Shown here: in pieces, positions 17,203-25,772 of the stretch | Numbering within the stretch: position 1 is the stretch's first letter | How the letters are laid out: every line of letters starts with the position of its first letter | Source: Oxobacter pfennigii | Lineage (GTDB): Bacteria; Bacillota; Clostridia; Clostridiales; Oxobacteraceae | Length of the DNA: 64,000 nt | Direction of reading: 5' to 3' | Assembly: GCF_001317355.1 (NCBI RefSeq) | Contig: NZ_LKET01000043.1 | Span: 1 to 64,000, forward strand | Notes under the pieces: model-generated | Seen by the model: the letters and a program-made list of their open reading frames with translations, nothing else | What the model was told of the DNA's origin: nothing | The model's database searches: none | Made by a program: the position numbers and the translations under genes

Positions 17203-17210
17203 GAAATATA

Positions 17211-17399
17211 ATGCCAGACTTAAATAGTACTGAACGTAGAGGCGTTGGAAAGCAGTTCACCCAGGAAACAGCCAACGAAGTAGGAGTACAGCTTAGCGAT
17301 TACAATCCTGACTTAAGGTCAAGAGACGCTGGTAAAGTTGGTGGAAGAATAACTCAGAAGCTTGTTAGCGCAGGTAAGAATCAGATGGGCATTAAATAG
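17211..17399 (+). CDS. alpha/beta-type small acid-soluble spore protein
   Basis: The 62-residue protein fits the alpha/beta SASP pattern: a first helix with the protease-cleavage region FTQETANEVGVQL and a second helix with RDAGKVGGRITQKLVSAGK. These proteins coat spore DNA in the forespore and are degraded by GPR at germination. GGGAGGTG lies just before ATG 17211. The product is about 75% identical to its neighbour at 17639, so the pair arose by tandem duplication. A conserved leader hairpin and a possible sigma-G promoter precede it. Confidence 0.88.
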   Translation: MPDLNSTERRGVGKQFTQETANEVGVQLSDYNPDLRSRDAGKVGGRITQKLVSAGKNQMGIK

Positions 17400-17417
17400 T
17401 TGAGATTTAAATAAATT

Positions 17418-17447
17418 AAAAGGTAGGTTATATAACCTACCTTTTAA
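17418..17447 (+). terminator. terminator of the first SASP gene
   Basis: AAAGGTAGGTTA and TAACCTACCTTTT form a stem followed by TTAATTTT. Confidence 0.88.
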
Positions 17448-17590
17448 TTTTAAATTCTGATGCTGTAAAAATATAGAATAAGTATAAATAATCAGCATAT
17501 TTTGCATTCATATATAGTTTTGTAACTAAGACACTGTACTTCAAATATATACAGGATATAATTATCTTATATGTGGGTAATATAATATCA

Positions 17591-17610
17591 CAAGGGGTTG
17601 AAGCTCCTTG
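17591..17610 (+). promoter_or_regulatory. leader hairpin of the second SASP gene
   Basis: CAAGG at 17591-17595 and CCTTG at 17606-17610 enclose GGTTGAAGCT, closely matching the leader of the first SASP gene. CTCCT in this element can pair with GGGAG of the ribosome binding site, more weakly than in the first copy. Confidence 0.4.
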
Positions 17611-17638
17611 AAAAATTAAAAATCCGGGAGGGAATTGT

Positions 17639-17833
17639 ATGCCAGCAAACAGCAATTTATATGTATCAGACCGTAGAGGAGTTGGGAAGCAGTTCACCCA
17701 AGAAACAGCCAATGAAGTAGGAGTTCATATTGGGGACTATAATCCTGACATTACAGCAAGGGACGCAGGACGTGTAGGCGGCAGAATAACTCAGAAACTT
17801 GTCAGCGCCGGCAAAAATACACTGGGACTATAA
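17639..17833 (+). CDS. alpha/beta-type small acid-soluble spore protein
   Basis: A 64-residue paralogue of the preceding SASP. It shares RGVGKQFTQETANEVGVxxxDYNPD and GGRITQKLVSAGKN, the GPR site region and the DNA-binding second helix. GGGAGG is found six bases before ATG 17639. It has its own terminator, so the two SASP genes appear to be transcribed separately, with similar promoter and leader sequence. Confidence 0.88.
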   Translation: MPANSNLYVSDRRGVGKQFTQETANEVGVHIGDYNPDITARDAGRVGGRITQKLVSAGKNTLGL

Positions 17834-17848
17834 AAATTAAATAAATAA

Positions 17849-17881
17849 TAAAAGGGTAGGTTTAATGCCTACCCTTTTATT
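17849..17881. terminator. bidirectional terminator
   Basis: AAAAGGGTAGGTTT and GCCTACCCTTTT form a stem between the convergent SASP gene and the minus-strand gene that ends at 17880. T-runs occur on both sides. Confidence 0.85.
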
Positions 17882-18182
17882 ATTTATTTAATTTTCTTTT
17901 AGCATGTCCGTCATAATAATCCTTGTAAGCCATCAAAATGAAATCCTCATCCATGTATTCAAAAGGCTCTTCTTTTAAAATATGTTCAATTATTTTAATC
18001 AAAGCCAAGTCCTTGATGCTCTTTTTTCTTTTTGCCCTTATTTCAAATAAAGCTTCAGCAGCGTCAAGAAGGGTCTTGAATTCATAATCCTCTACTTCAT
18101 CCAATATTTCAGCCTTTTTCAAATCAAGATCGGCTTTGCTGTATTTTTCTGCTTGCTGTGCCATGCGTTCAAGTTCGTCCAC
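17880..18182 (-). CDS. hypothetical helical protein
   Basis: A 100-residue charged, helical protein with no signal peptide or membrane segment (for example ALFEIRAKRKKSIKDLALIK and DEDFILMAYKDYYDGHAKRKL). GTG 18182 is preceded by GGGGGAA. It lies directly downstream of the signal peptidase gene on the same strand, 45 bases away, and may be co-transcribed. I do not recognise the family. Confidence 0.7.
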   Translation of the reverse strand: MDELERMAQQAEKYSKADLDLKKAEILDEVEDYEFKTLLDAAEALFEIRAKRKKSIKDLALIKIIEHILKEEPFEYMDEDFILMAYKDYYDGHAKRKLNK

Positions 18183-18227
18183 GTTAATTCCCCCATAAAT
18201 TTTTAATTTAATATAAAAAAGCTTTTA

Positions 18228-18746
18228 TTAATGAAGTGTTTGTATTCTGTTAAAAGGATAAACAATTATCCATGCTTTTCCTACAATATCCTTTTCAGAT
18301 ATATAAGGCATCTTCCAGAATCTGCTGTCTAATGACTCAGCCCTGTTATCACCTAAGAACAAATAGCAGTCTTCCGGAACTTCAAAATTACCGGGAGTAT
18401 TATCTTTTCTTACTACGTAAGGCTCATCAATTTTTTCGCCGTTAATATGCAATAATCCTTCTTCATCAATTACAATTTTATCACCCGGAAGGCCGATAAG
18501 CCTTTTGACCAGCAACATATTAAGCTCCTTTGAATTAAAAAGCACTATATCTCCTCTTTGAAGCTTGCCTTTATTATAGACTCTGGTGACAAAAATATGA
18601 TCTCCTTCCATTATGGCTGGGTGCATGGAGGAAGAAGGAATCTTTGATTTAAAAAAAAGAAACTTGTTTATAAGAACTGCTATAACAAGAGCCAGGATAA
18701 TGGGATAAATCCATTCCTTAAAAAACTTTTTTACTGTATCATTCAT
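18228..18746 (-). CDS. lepB: signal peptidase I
   Basis: A type I signal peptidase that removes signal peptides from exported proteins at the outer face of the membrane. One N-terminal membrane anchor (IYPIILALVIAVLINKFLFF) is followed by the catalytic Ser 40 in IPSSSMHPA, Lys 81 in LVKRLIGLPGD and the C-terminal GDNRAESLDSR box. AAGGTGATAACT lies before ATG 18746, giving 172 residues. An upstream ATG at 18827 is in frame but has no ribosome binding site. Confidence 0.93.
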   Translation of the reverse strand: MNDTVKKFFKEWIYPIILALVIAVLINKFLFFKSKIPSSSMHPAIMEGDHIFVTRVYNKGKLQRGDIVLFNSKELNMLLVKRLIGLPGDKIVIDEEGLLHINGEKIDEPYVVRKDNTPGNFEVPEDCYLFLGDNRAESLDSRFWKMPYISEKDIVGKAWIIVYPFNRIQTLH

Positions 18747-19085
18747 AGTTATCACCTTATGCTTAGGTTTTAATTGTGCATAATCCTTTTCTTTAAAATA
18801 CATGTTATATAATTTGCTACTATCCATAATACATTATTTTATTAATTAATGGAATATATATAAATTTCTTGCAGTGCAAAGCTTGAGCAAACAACAGCAG
18901 TAAGTCGAAATATCGCACCTTGCAAAGAGCGGTAAGTATACATAACATTAAACGTTTAATTCATGATTTTTAAAGAAAAATTGGCTCTTTTAAGCTGTAG
19001 TATATAGTCATGGAGGATTGTATAATTTATTGGGAGGAGGGAGAAAGAAATCAATAATATTCTCTAAAATTGAGAAGGAGTCATT
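18747..19085. other. gap between divergent genes
   Basis: About 340 bases without a gene if the downstream lepB start is right. AAGTCGAAAT at about 18903 resembles part of a Spo0A box, but a single partial match is weak. GGGAGGAGGGAG at 19031 looks like a ribosome binding site with no reading frame behind it. Confidence 0.35.
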
Positions 19086-19610
19086 ATGGGTATTATTTAT
19101 AAAGAAATGGTCAGTTATAAAAAGGCTTCATTTTTAAAAATTATTTTATTGTTAATCTTCTTTTTACTCACTTTCAACCTTATGGTAAACAGCGCTCATT
19201 ACAGCAGCAGATATAATGTAGCTATAGAAATCTTCGTTTTATTCGGAAGTGCTGTTGCAATTGCTATGATGTCGGTGTCTTATAATTTATTTTATAAGAG
19301 CAGGTTAAGCTACACATACAAGCTTATTGACAGAGAGCTTATATTCGAGAGAAAAGTCGGTAGCGGCAATAAAAAGGTTATATTAGGCGTTGACATGAAG
19401 CATGCTGAATTTTTTGTATATTCAGCACAAGGGGATAAAATCAAGGATATAGACAGAGTTTTTAATTTTGTCTGCGGTAATTCAAGGAAAGATACAAGCT
19501 GTCTCATTGCATTCCATAAGGACAAAAAGATAAAGGTATTCTTTAAGCCCAGTCCGGGACTTATTTTGAAACTTGAAAATATCAATAAATTAAAATGTGC
19601 AAACAATTAA
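19086..19610 (+). CDS. hypothetical two-helix membrane protein
   Basis: A 174-residue protein with two membrane helices (KIILLLIFFLLTFNLMV near 19-35 and IEIFVLFGSAVAIAMMSVSY near 48-70). A soluble C-terminal beta-rich half follows (IDRELIFERKVGSGNKKVILGV and later VFFKPSPGLILKL), which resembles a PH-like fold in layout. GAGAAGGAG precedes ATG 19086. I do not recognise a named family. It has its own terminator shared with the convergent M20 gene. Confidence 0.75.
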   Translation: MGIIYKEMVSYKKASFLKIILLLIFFLLTFNLMVNSAHYSSRYNVAIEIFVLFGSAVAIAMMSVSYNLFYKSRLSYTYKLIDRELIFERKVGSGNKKVILGVDMKHAEFFVYSAQGDKIKDIDRVFNFVCGNSRKDTSCLIAFHKDKKIKVFFKPSPGLILKLENINKLKCANN

Positions 19611-19620
19611 ATTTTGCATA

Positions 19621-19658
19621 AAAATACTCGGAAAACTTAAGGCTTCCGAGTATTTTTA
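19621..19658. terminator. bidirectional terminator overlapping the M20 stop
   Basis: AATACTCGGAA and TTCCGAGTATT form a stem between convergent genes. Its right arm is coding sequence for the last residues of the M20 peptidase gene. Confidence 0.85.
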
Positions 19659-20806
19659 TGCAATGAAAATTCCTCTTTCATCTCATTTAGCAATTCTTTA
19701 TTTGTTATCAAATCATATCCTGTCAATGCCAGGGCGCAAGCCGCCTTAACCATATTTTCAAGAGCAAATTCAGATTGGGTGGCTTCTGCAAATTCCCTGG
19801 TATGAGCGGATATGTCCTCTTTTGATATCTGTATATAAGGATGAATTGCAGGAACTCTTTGGCTTACGTTTCCCATATCAATAGAGCCGGTGCTGGTTTG
19901 AGGCCCGTGAATATCTATTATTCCGCTTTCTTTGAGATTGTGGCAGAATATCCTGGACAGAGTATGGTTGGTAATCATATTATCATATGAGAACTCATAA
20001 TTTCTTATGGTAAGCTGTGTTCCCGTTCCTATAGATGCACCTTTAGCACAGTTTTTTACTCTTTCGGTTATTTCATTTAATGAAGCCCTATCAAGGCTTC
20101 TGACATAAAATTTTGCTACGGCTCTGTCAGGCACGATATTAGGCGCTATTCCGCCTTCGGAAATTATGCCATGAATGCGTACATCCGATGGTATATGCTG
20201 TCTTAGGGCGTTAATCATATTAAAGGTCTCAATACACGCATTGAGAGCGTTAATGCCGTATTCTGGGCTGGCGGCAGCATGGGCACTCTTGCCCGTAAAG
20301 GTGAATTCCAGGGCATCCATGGCCAGGGATACACCGCTCTCTGAAGTTTTGGATGAAGGATGCACCATTAATGCGGCATCGATATCCTTAAAAACATTTT
20401 TTTCTACCATGGTAACTTTGGAGCCGTCGGATTCTTCGCCGGGAGTTCCAAGTACAACTACTTTTCCGCCTATATCGTTTATAACCTTGCTTAATCCTAT
20501 TGCTGCTGTCATGCTGCAGGCCCCTATAAGGTTATGCCCGCAGCCGTGACCAAGTCCTGGCAGTGAATCATATTCGCATAGATAAGCTATTGCGGGTTCC
20601 CCCTGGCCATATACTGCGATAAATTCCGTCCCCAAGCCCAGAAAATTTTTGGTTACTTTAAAGCCGTGCTTTTCTAAAGCTTCTGACAGTACACTCATGG
20701 CTTTATATTCCTTGTATGCTGTTTCGGGATTGTCATAGAGATATTTGCTTATTTTAGATATTTCATCACTCATGGATTCTATGCAGCTAATAATCTGCTG
20801 TCTCAT
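19637..20806 (-). CDS. M20 family metallopeptidase/amidohydrolase
   Basis: A di-zinc M20-type hydrolase of 389 residues, similar in pattern to AbgB or N-acyl-amino-acid amidohydrolases. Motifs are YLCEYDSLPGLGHGCGHNLIG near residue 77-97, GTPGEESDG near 130, a dimerisation domain with GKSAHAAASPEYGINAL near 170, and STGSIDMGNVS near 310. GGAGTTGATTT precedes the ATG start at 20806. The exact substrate is not visible from sequence. The terminator stem overlaps its 3' end. Confidence 0.9.
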   Translation of the reverse strand: MRQQIISCIESMSDEISKISKYLYDNPETAYKEYKAMSVLSEALEKHGFKVTKNFLGLGTEFIAVYGQGEPAIAYLCEYDSLPGLGHGCGHNLIGACSMTAAIGLSKVINDIGGKVVVLGTPGEESDGSKVTMVEKNVFKDIDAALMVHPSSKTSESGVSLAMDALEFTFTGKSAHAAASPEYGINALNACIETFNMINALRQHIPSDVRIHGIISEGGIAPNIVPDRAVAKFYVRSLDRASLNEITERVKNCAKGASIGTGTQLTIRNYEFSYDNMITNHTLSRIFCHNLKESGIIDIHGPQTSTGSIDMGNVSQRVPAIHPYIQISKEDISAHTREFAEATQSEFALENMVKAACALALTGYDLITNKELLNEMKEEFSLHKNTRKP

Positions 20807-20960
20807 TAAATCAACTCCTCTAGGTTATTTTGTTACGGAAATTGTTATATATTCAAAAAATAAAATTATATGAACAGGCTCTTTTAAGCATCATCGGGAA
20901 TAAAATAGTATAAAAGGGTCAATAATCATTGATATAATTATGATTGAGGCTGGTGGTTTA

Positions 20961-21158
20961 ATGGATATCCCCATGGAATGCATATTCTGCAAAAAGAGTT
21001 CCGGAACGGGAATCAATATTCTCGGTGAATTTATATGCATTGATTGTGAAGAAACCCTGGTTAATACCGATATAAACGATGAAAACTATGAAATTTATAG
21101 AGAATTGATAAAAAAGAACATATACGGTGAAATTTTCTTGAAGGAACCATCCAAATAA
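20961..21158 (+). CDS. csfB: sigma-G inhibitor Gin (CsfB)
   Basis: A 65-residue protein with two CxxC pairs (MECIFCKKSSG and FICIDCEETLVNTDINDENY), which is the zinc-binding layout of Gin. Gin blocks premature sigma-G activity in the forespore and acts on sigma-E in the mother cell. Its position directly before a YaaO-like decarboxylase and tmk repeats the B. subtilis csfB region. ATG 20961 follows GAGGCTGGTGG; an in-frame ATG at 20940 lacks a binding site. GGGAATAAAA at 20896 resembles a sigma-F -10 box, but I found no -35. Confidence 0.82.
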   Translation: MDIPMECIFCKKSSGTGINILGEFICIDCEETLVNTDINDENYEIYRELIKKNIYGEIFLKEPSK

Positions 21159-21187
21159 TTCCGGCTGACAGCCGGAATTATTTTTTA
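21156..21187 (+). terminator. terminator after gin
   Basis: AATTCCGGCT and AGCCGGAATT form a stem followed by ATTTTTT. The stem begins within the last codon of gin. Confidence 0.88.
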
Positions 21188-21331
21188 TGAGTACGCCCAA
21201 TATAGGCACAATCTAACGTATATATCTGAATTTTATCGCTGGACGAATTATAGCATTATTTTTGGTAATATTAAAGGGAAAAGATAATTTCTAGTAGAAT
21301 AATAATAAAAGTTAAAACTGGAGGAATTGCT

Positions 21332-22783
21332 TTGATAAACAAGACACCGCTTTACGATGGGATAATGGAATATATAAAGGAAGGAAATACATCCTTCCAT
21401 ATGCCCGGGCATAAAAACGGCAGGAGCATATTAAGGATTAATGAAAGAGCGGACTTTAAAAATAATATTTTATATTTGGACCAGACTGAAATTCCAGGGC
21501 TGGATAATCTGCATCTCCCCGAAGGCATAATAAAAGAAGCTCAGGAGCTGGCAGCCCGTGCGTTTAGATCGGATTATACTTACTTTCTCGTCAACGGTAC
21601 TACCTGCGGAGTATATTCAATGATACTGGGAGTAACCAATCACGGAGATAAGATCATCGTCCCGAGGAACAGCCATCGGGCTGTGGTAGGAGCCATGATT
21701 ATAGGAGGATTATGGCCTGTTTATTATGAACCTGATGTGGACCTTGAAAAAGGCATAGCAGTTTCAGTGTCGCCTCTGAAAATAGAGGAAGCAATAAGAG
21801 AAAATCCTGAGGCAAAGGCAGTGCTGGTCACAAACCCCACATTTTATGGCACCTGTTCGGATATAGAGGCAATAGCAGAGCTGGTTCACAGGAACAACAT
21901 GGTATTGCTGGTTGATGAAGCCCATGGCGCTCATTTGCCCTTTAGCAGGAAGCTCCCCTTGAATGCCATGGATGCGGGAGCTGATTGCGCTGCCCAAAGT
22001 GCTCATAAAACTCTTTCATCCTTTACTCAAAGCTCTATGCTCCATGTCAGAAAGGGCAGGGTGGATGTTGAAAAGATTGAGTTTATGCTAAGGCTTACCC
22101 AGACTACCAGCCCTTCCTATATATTGATGGCAAGCTTGGACATTGCACGATATCAGATGGAAGAGTACGGAGAGGAATTATATGAAGAGCTTCTGAGTAC
22201 ATTGGACGTCTTCAGGGAAAGGGTAAATACCATATCTGATATATACTGTTTCGGAAGGGAAATAATAGGCCAGCACGGTATTGTGGATTTTGACCCTACA
22301 AAGGTGACTATAAATTTTAAAAATTTCGGAATGCAAGGAACCAGAATAGCTGATATACTTAGAAAAGAATATAAGATTCAAATGGAATTGAGCGATTTGT
22401 ATAACATACTGGCAATGGCTACAATAGGTGATGAAAAGGGAGACTATGAAAAATTATATGATGCCTTGTGTGACATTTCCAATAAATATAAAAGTGAAAG
22501 GGAGATAAGGGATATACCTCTTATTGACTGGAAGATGCCTTATCAGGCTTTAAGTCCCAGAGAGGCGATATATGAGCCCATGGAGATGATAGATTTTGAA
22601 ATGAGCGACGGAAGGATAAGCGCCGAAATTATCGCTCCCTATCCTCCGGGAATTCCCGTCATTCTTCCGGGTGAAATCATTACAAGGGATATTATTGAAA
22701 ATATAATAAAGACCAAGGAAGCAGGAATAAAGATAAACGGTCCCCGTGACCAGCGGCTGGATAAAATAGCCGTTATAAAATAA
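21332..22783 (+). CDS. Orn/Lys/Arg decarboxylase family protein (YaaO-like)
   Basis: A PLP-dependent decarboxylase of 483 residues, expected to convert lysine or arginine to a polyamine precursor. Motifs include SFHMPGHKNG at residues 22-31, the PLP-contacting LLVDEAHGAHLPF near 195 and the Schiff-base lysine in SAHKTLSSFTQS near 228. The C-terminal domain ends in APYPPGIPVILPGE, which is typical of the family. TTG 21332 follows GGAGG by seven bases. A spermidine synthase lies far downstream at 60501. The neighbouring tmk repeats the B. subtilis order. Confidence 0.92.
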   Translation: MINKTPLYDGIMEYIKEGNTSFHMPGHKNGRSILRINERADFKNNILYLDQTEIPGLDNLHLPEGIIKEAQELAARAFRSDYTYFLVNGTTCGVYSMILGVTNHGDKIIVPRNSHRAVVGAMIIGGLWPVYYEPDVDLEKGIAVSVSPLKIEEAIRENPEAKAVLVTNPTFYGTCSDIEAIAELVHRNNMVLLVDEAHGAHLPFSRKLPLNAMDAGADCAAQSAHKTLSSFTQSSMLHVRKGRVDVEKIEFMLRLTQTTSPSYILMASLDIARYQMEEYGEELYEELLSTLDVFRERVNTISDIYCFGREIIGQHGIVDFDPTKVTINFKNFGMQGTRIADILRKEYKIQMELSDLYNILAMATIGDEKGDYEKLYDALCDISNKYKSEREIRDIPLIDWKMPYQALSPREAIYEPMEMIDFEMSDGRISAEIIAPYPPGIPVILPGEIITRDIIENIIKTKEAGIKINGPRDQRLDKIAVIK

Positions 22784-22812
22784 AAATTAAAGCGTATTGG
22801 GAAGGATATGAA

Positions 22813-23484
22813 ATGGAAGGAAAGTTAATCATCATTGAAGGGTCGGACAGCAGTGGTAAAGCTACCCAGGCCGCTAAGCTTTTTGAAAGATTGAGAAATG
22901 AAGGACATGTAATTAAAAAAGTAGAGTTCCCCAATTATAACAGCCCTTCCTCAACTTTGGTTAAAATGTATTTAGGGGGCAGTTTCGGCAAAAATCCTGC
23001 AGATGTGGACCCCTACATCGCATCAAGCTTTTATGCAGTTGACAGGTATGCTTCGTATAAGACTGAGTGGGAGCGTTTTTACAAAGGCGGAGGTATAATA
23101 ATCTCTGACCGGTATACCACGTCAAATATGCTGCATCAGGCTGCCAAGCTTAAGAGGGATGAGAAGGATAAATATTTAAACTGGCTGTGGGATTATGAGT
23201 TCAATATGTACAAACTTCCCATTCCCAATTGTGTGATATTTTTGAATATGCCTCCTGAATTCAGCCAAAAGCTTATGGAGGAGAGAGCAAATAAGATTAC
23301 AGGGAAAAAAGAGAAGGACATACATGAGAGCCATAAAGGATATTTAGCCGATTCGTATAATAATGCCTTGTACGTATCAGAGAAATACAGCTGGGAGAAA
23401 GTAGACTGCGTAAGGGATAATAATATAAGAACCATTGACGAAATACACGATGATGTTTATAGTATTGTGAAGAAATATATATGA
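22813..23484 (+). CDS. tmk: thymidylate kinase
   Basis: The enzyme phosphorylates dTMP to dTDP in DNA precursor synthesis. The P-loop is IIIEGSDSSGKATQ at residues 6-19. Canonical kinases have DGSGKTT, so here the loop carries DSSGKAT. RYASYKTEW (the substrate-binding DRY-like site is DRYAS) and ISDRYTTSN follow. It has 223 residues. The position between the decarboxylase and holB matches the conserved cluster, although yaaQ and yaaR are absent. The gap to holB is 13 bases. Confidence 0.88.
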   Translation: MEGKLIIIEGSDSSGKATQAAKLFERLRNEGHVIKKVEFPNYNSPSSTLVKMYLGGSFGKNPADVDPYIASSFYAVDRYASYKTEWERFYKGGGIIISDRYTTSNMLHQAAKLKRDEKDKYLNWLWDYEFNMYKLPIPNCVIFLNMPPEFSQKLMEERANKITGKKEKDIHESHKGYLADSYNNALYVSEKYSWEKVDCVRDNNIRTIDEIHDDVYSIVKKYI

Positions 23485-23497
23485 AAGGATAATCAGT

Positions 23498-24475
23498 ATG
23501 GTTTTTGAAGACATTGCAGGACAACATAGTGCTGTTTTAAGCCTTAAAAACTCCATTGAAAAGGGCAGGATAGCCCATGCATATCTCTTTTCAGGCCCGG
23601 ATGGCGTGGGGAAAAGCATAGCAGCATCTATATTTGCAAATACATTAAACTGCAGGGAAAAGGGAGTCAACCCTTGCGGTCACTGCCCCTCCTGCATAAA
23701 AGCACAGGATAAAAACCATCCTGATATAATACATGTAAAAAAATTGGGAGGAAGTATCTCCATTAATGATATAAGAGAGCTTCAGGCAAATATACAAAAA
23801 AAGCCTTATGAAAAGGGAATCAAGGTATTCATTATTTATGAGGCTGATAAAATGACAGAAGAGGCACAGAATGCACTGCTAAAGACCTTAGAGGAGCCGC
23901 CGGGTCATGCAGTCATAATATTGCTTGCTGAAAAGCAGCATACTCTTTTAACAACGATTGCATCAAGATGCCAGATATTCAAATTTTCAAGGGCATCCCA
24001 AAGGGATGTGGAATTATTTTTAAAAAAGCAGTGCGTAGATGAAAAAGAAATAAGATACATTGCCGCCCTTTCAAATGGTATAATAGGAAGAGCACTTGAA
24101 ATTATACAGGATAATAGGGGGAAGAAGGACAGAGACGAGATAATTGAAATCATAAGAAAGTTATTTAAAAACGATACTTTTTATGTTTTATCAAAGGTTG
24201 ACTACTTTTTAAATAATAAAGACAACATTGAATATATACTGGATGTAATGATTTCATGGTACAGAGATATTTTAATTTATAAAGAGACTAAGGATGAGAG
24301 CTTTTTGATAAACTTAGATAAAGAGGATATAATTATTGATGAATCTTCAAAGCTGACTTCAGCCAATATCAATAAGATTATAAACAGTATTAAAGATACT
24401 TTAAAAAATATAAAAGCAAATGCTAATTTTCAGCTTTCTATTGAAACTATGCTGCTTAATATACAGGAGGGTTAG
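23498..24475 (+). CDS. holB: DNA polymerase III delta-prime subunit
   Basis: A clamp-loader subunit that loads the beta sliding clamp. Residues 33-40 are a GPDGVGKS P-loop, and Cys 52, 60, 63 and 66 form the zinc site (NCREKGVNPCGHCPSCIKAQ). LLKTLEEPP and TIASRCQIFKF are the usual central motifs. The length of 325 residues is normal. AAAGGAT lies before ATG 23498. Its stop is two bases before the RicT start, so translation is probably coupled. Confidence 0.93.
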   Translation: MVFEDIAGQHSAVLSLKNSIEKGRIAHAYLFSGPDGVGKSIAASIFANTLNCREKGVNPCGHCPSCIKAQDKNHPDIIHVKKLGGSISINDIRELQANIQKKPYEKGIKVFIIYEADKMTEEAQNALLKTLEEPPGHAVIILLAEKQHTLLTTIASRCQIFKFSRASQRDVELFLKKQCVDEKEIRYIAALSNGIIGRALEIIQDNRGKKDRDEIIEIIRKLFKNDTFYVLSKVDYFLNNKDNIEYILDVMISWYRDILIYKETKDESFLINLDKEDIIIDESSKLTSANINKIINSIKDTLKNIKANANFQLSIETMLLNIQEG

Positions 24476-24476
24476 A

Positions 24477-25385
24477 ATGGTTACTGTTGTAGGAATAAGG
24501 TTTAAGAGCGCCGGTAAGATATATTACTTCGATCCGGATAATATACCTGTTGCACCCGGAGAATTTGCCATCGTTGAGACGGCCAGAGGAATTGAGTTCG
24601 GAGAAGTAGTGGTAGGTCCAAAGGATGTAAGCGAGGATGATATCGTTGCCCCTTTAAAAAAAGTGCTTAGATCAGCCACAGAAGAAGATGAGGAAAGGGA
24701 TGCTGAAAACAAGGAAAAAGAAAAGCAGTCCTTTGATGTTTGCATTAAAAAAATTGAAGAGCATGGTCTTTCCATGAAGCTGGTGGATGTTGAGTACACC
24801 TTTGACAATAATAAAGTGATATTTTATTTTACTGCAGACGGACGTGTTGATTTCAGGGAACTGGTAAAGGATCTGGCTGCAATATTTAAAACCAGGATAG
24901 AATTAAGGCAGATAGGCGTTAGGGACGAGGCCAAGATGGTAGGGGGATTAGGGCCCTGCGGAAGGCAAATGTGCTGTGCATCATTTTTGGGTGAATTTGC
25001 TCCGGTGTCCATAAAAATGGCAAAGGAGCAGAATTTGTCCCTAAACCCTACAAAGATATCGGGAATATGCGGCAGATTGATGTGCTGCTTGAAATATGAA
25101 CAGGATACTTATGAATTTATAAGAAAACAGCTCCCCAGAGTAGGCTGTATCGTAAACACCCCTGACGGAACAGGGGAGGTTGTTGAAAATAGCGTAGTAA
25201 AGGAAAGCGTTAAAGTGAAAATAGTGAATTCCGAAGGTGATGAAGAATTCAGGCTGTACCCCATCACAACTGTTACAATCATAAAAGGAAGCACCGAGGG
25301 TGATGCTACGGATGACAATATAGTAATTGAACAAAATGAGGATGTTACGCCTGAAGAAATTAACAATCTCTTTAAAGAAAGTTAG
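24477..25385 (+). CDS. ricT: PSP1-domain protein RicT (YaaT)
   Basis: RicT works with RicA and RicF in B. subtilis as an Fe-S complex that promotes mRNA processing by RNase Y and phosphorelay activity. The PSP1 domain contains the conserved cysteines: Cys 161, 166, 167 (GPCGRQMCC) and 198, 203, 204 (CGRLMCC). The protein has 302 residues and an acidic C-terminal tail. AGGAGGG precedes ATG 24477 by six bases. Neither RicA nor RicF is in the window. It ends the tmk-holB run. Confidence 0.93.
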   Translation: MVTVVGIRFKSAGKIYYFDPDNIPVAPGEFAIVETARGIEFGEVVVGPKDVSEDDIVAPLKKVLRSATEEDEERDAENKEKEKQSFDVCIKKIEEHGLSMKLVDVEYTFDNNKVIFYFTADGRVDFRELVKDLAAIFKTRIELRQIGVRDEAKMVGGLGPCGRQMCCASFLGEFAPVSIKMAKEQNLSLNPTKISGICGRLMCCLKYEQDTYEFIRKQLPRVGCIVNTPDGTGEVVENSVVKESVKVKIVNSEGDEEFRLYPITTVTIIKGSTEGDATDDNIVIEQNEDVTPEEINNLFKES

Positions 25386-25498
25386 AAGAATTATTGATAC
25401 CATTGACAAAAATGTACCAGACTTATGGACTTTTCATAATCATGGAATAGTGATAGAATAAGAATGGACATGCTATACTTCTAGGGGAGGTGAGATTC

Positions 25499-25669
25499 AT
25501 GGCATATAAAATTACTGATGCTTGTATCAGCTGTGGTGCATGTGCTGCAGAATGTCCGGTAAGCTGCATAAGTGAAGGAGATTCAATTTATGTAATAGAT
25601 GGAAGCACTTGCATAGATTGCGGAAATTGTGCAAATGTCTGTCCCGTTGGAGCCCCTGTTGGAGAATAA
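25499..25669 (+). CDS. 2[4Fe-4S] ferredoxin
   Basis: A 56-residue clostridial-type ferredoxin with two CxxCxxCxxxCP motifs at residues 9-20 and 38-49 (CISCGACAAECP, CIDCGNCANVCP). It carries electrons between anaerobic oxidoreductases. GGGGAGGTG precedes ATG 25499 by about seven bases. A terminator follows. It stands between RicT and the ccdA-tlpA pair, which are absent from the B. subtilis cluster. Confidence 0.95.
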   Translation: MAYKITDACISCGACAAECPVSCISEGDSIYVIDGSTCIDCGNCANVCPVGAPVGE

Positions 25670-25681
25670 TTAATTTTGTTT

Positions 25682-25711
25682 AAAAAAGACCTTCAAGGTC
25701 TTTTTTAATTT
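25682..25711 (+). terminator. terminator after ferredoxin
   Basis: AAAAAAGACCTT and AAGGTCTTTTTT form a stem with T residues to either side, right after the ferredoxin stop. Confidence 0.92.
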
Positions 25712-25772
25712 GTGTGTTTAAGCGGTTTATGTTATAATTTTACATACCTATATAGGGTATAGGAGGAATACA

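Noticed and set aside
17211-17833. Tandem near-identical units resembling a direct-repeat array
   Set aside because: The repeats are two complete SASP genes with separate leaders and terminators, so this is not a CRISPR array or satellite.
20896-20905. GGGAATAAAA before gin, resembling a sigma-F -10 box
   Set aside because: No -35 box was found at the proper distance, so I did not list a promoter.
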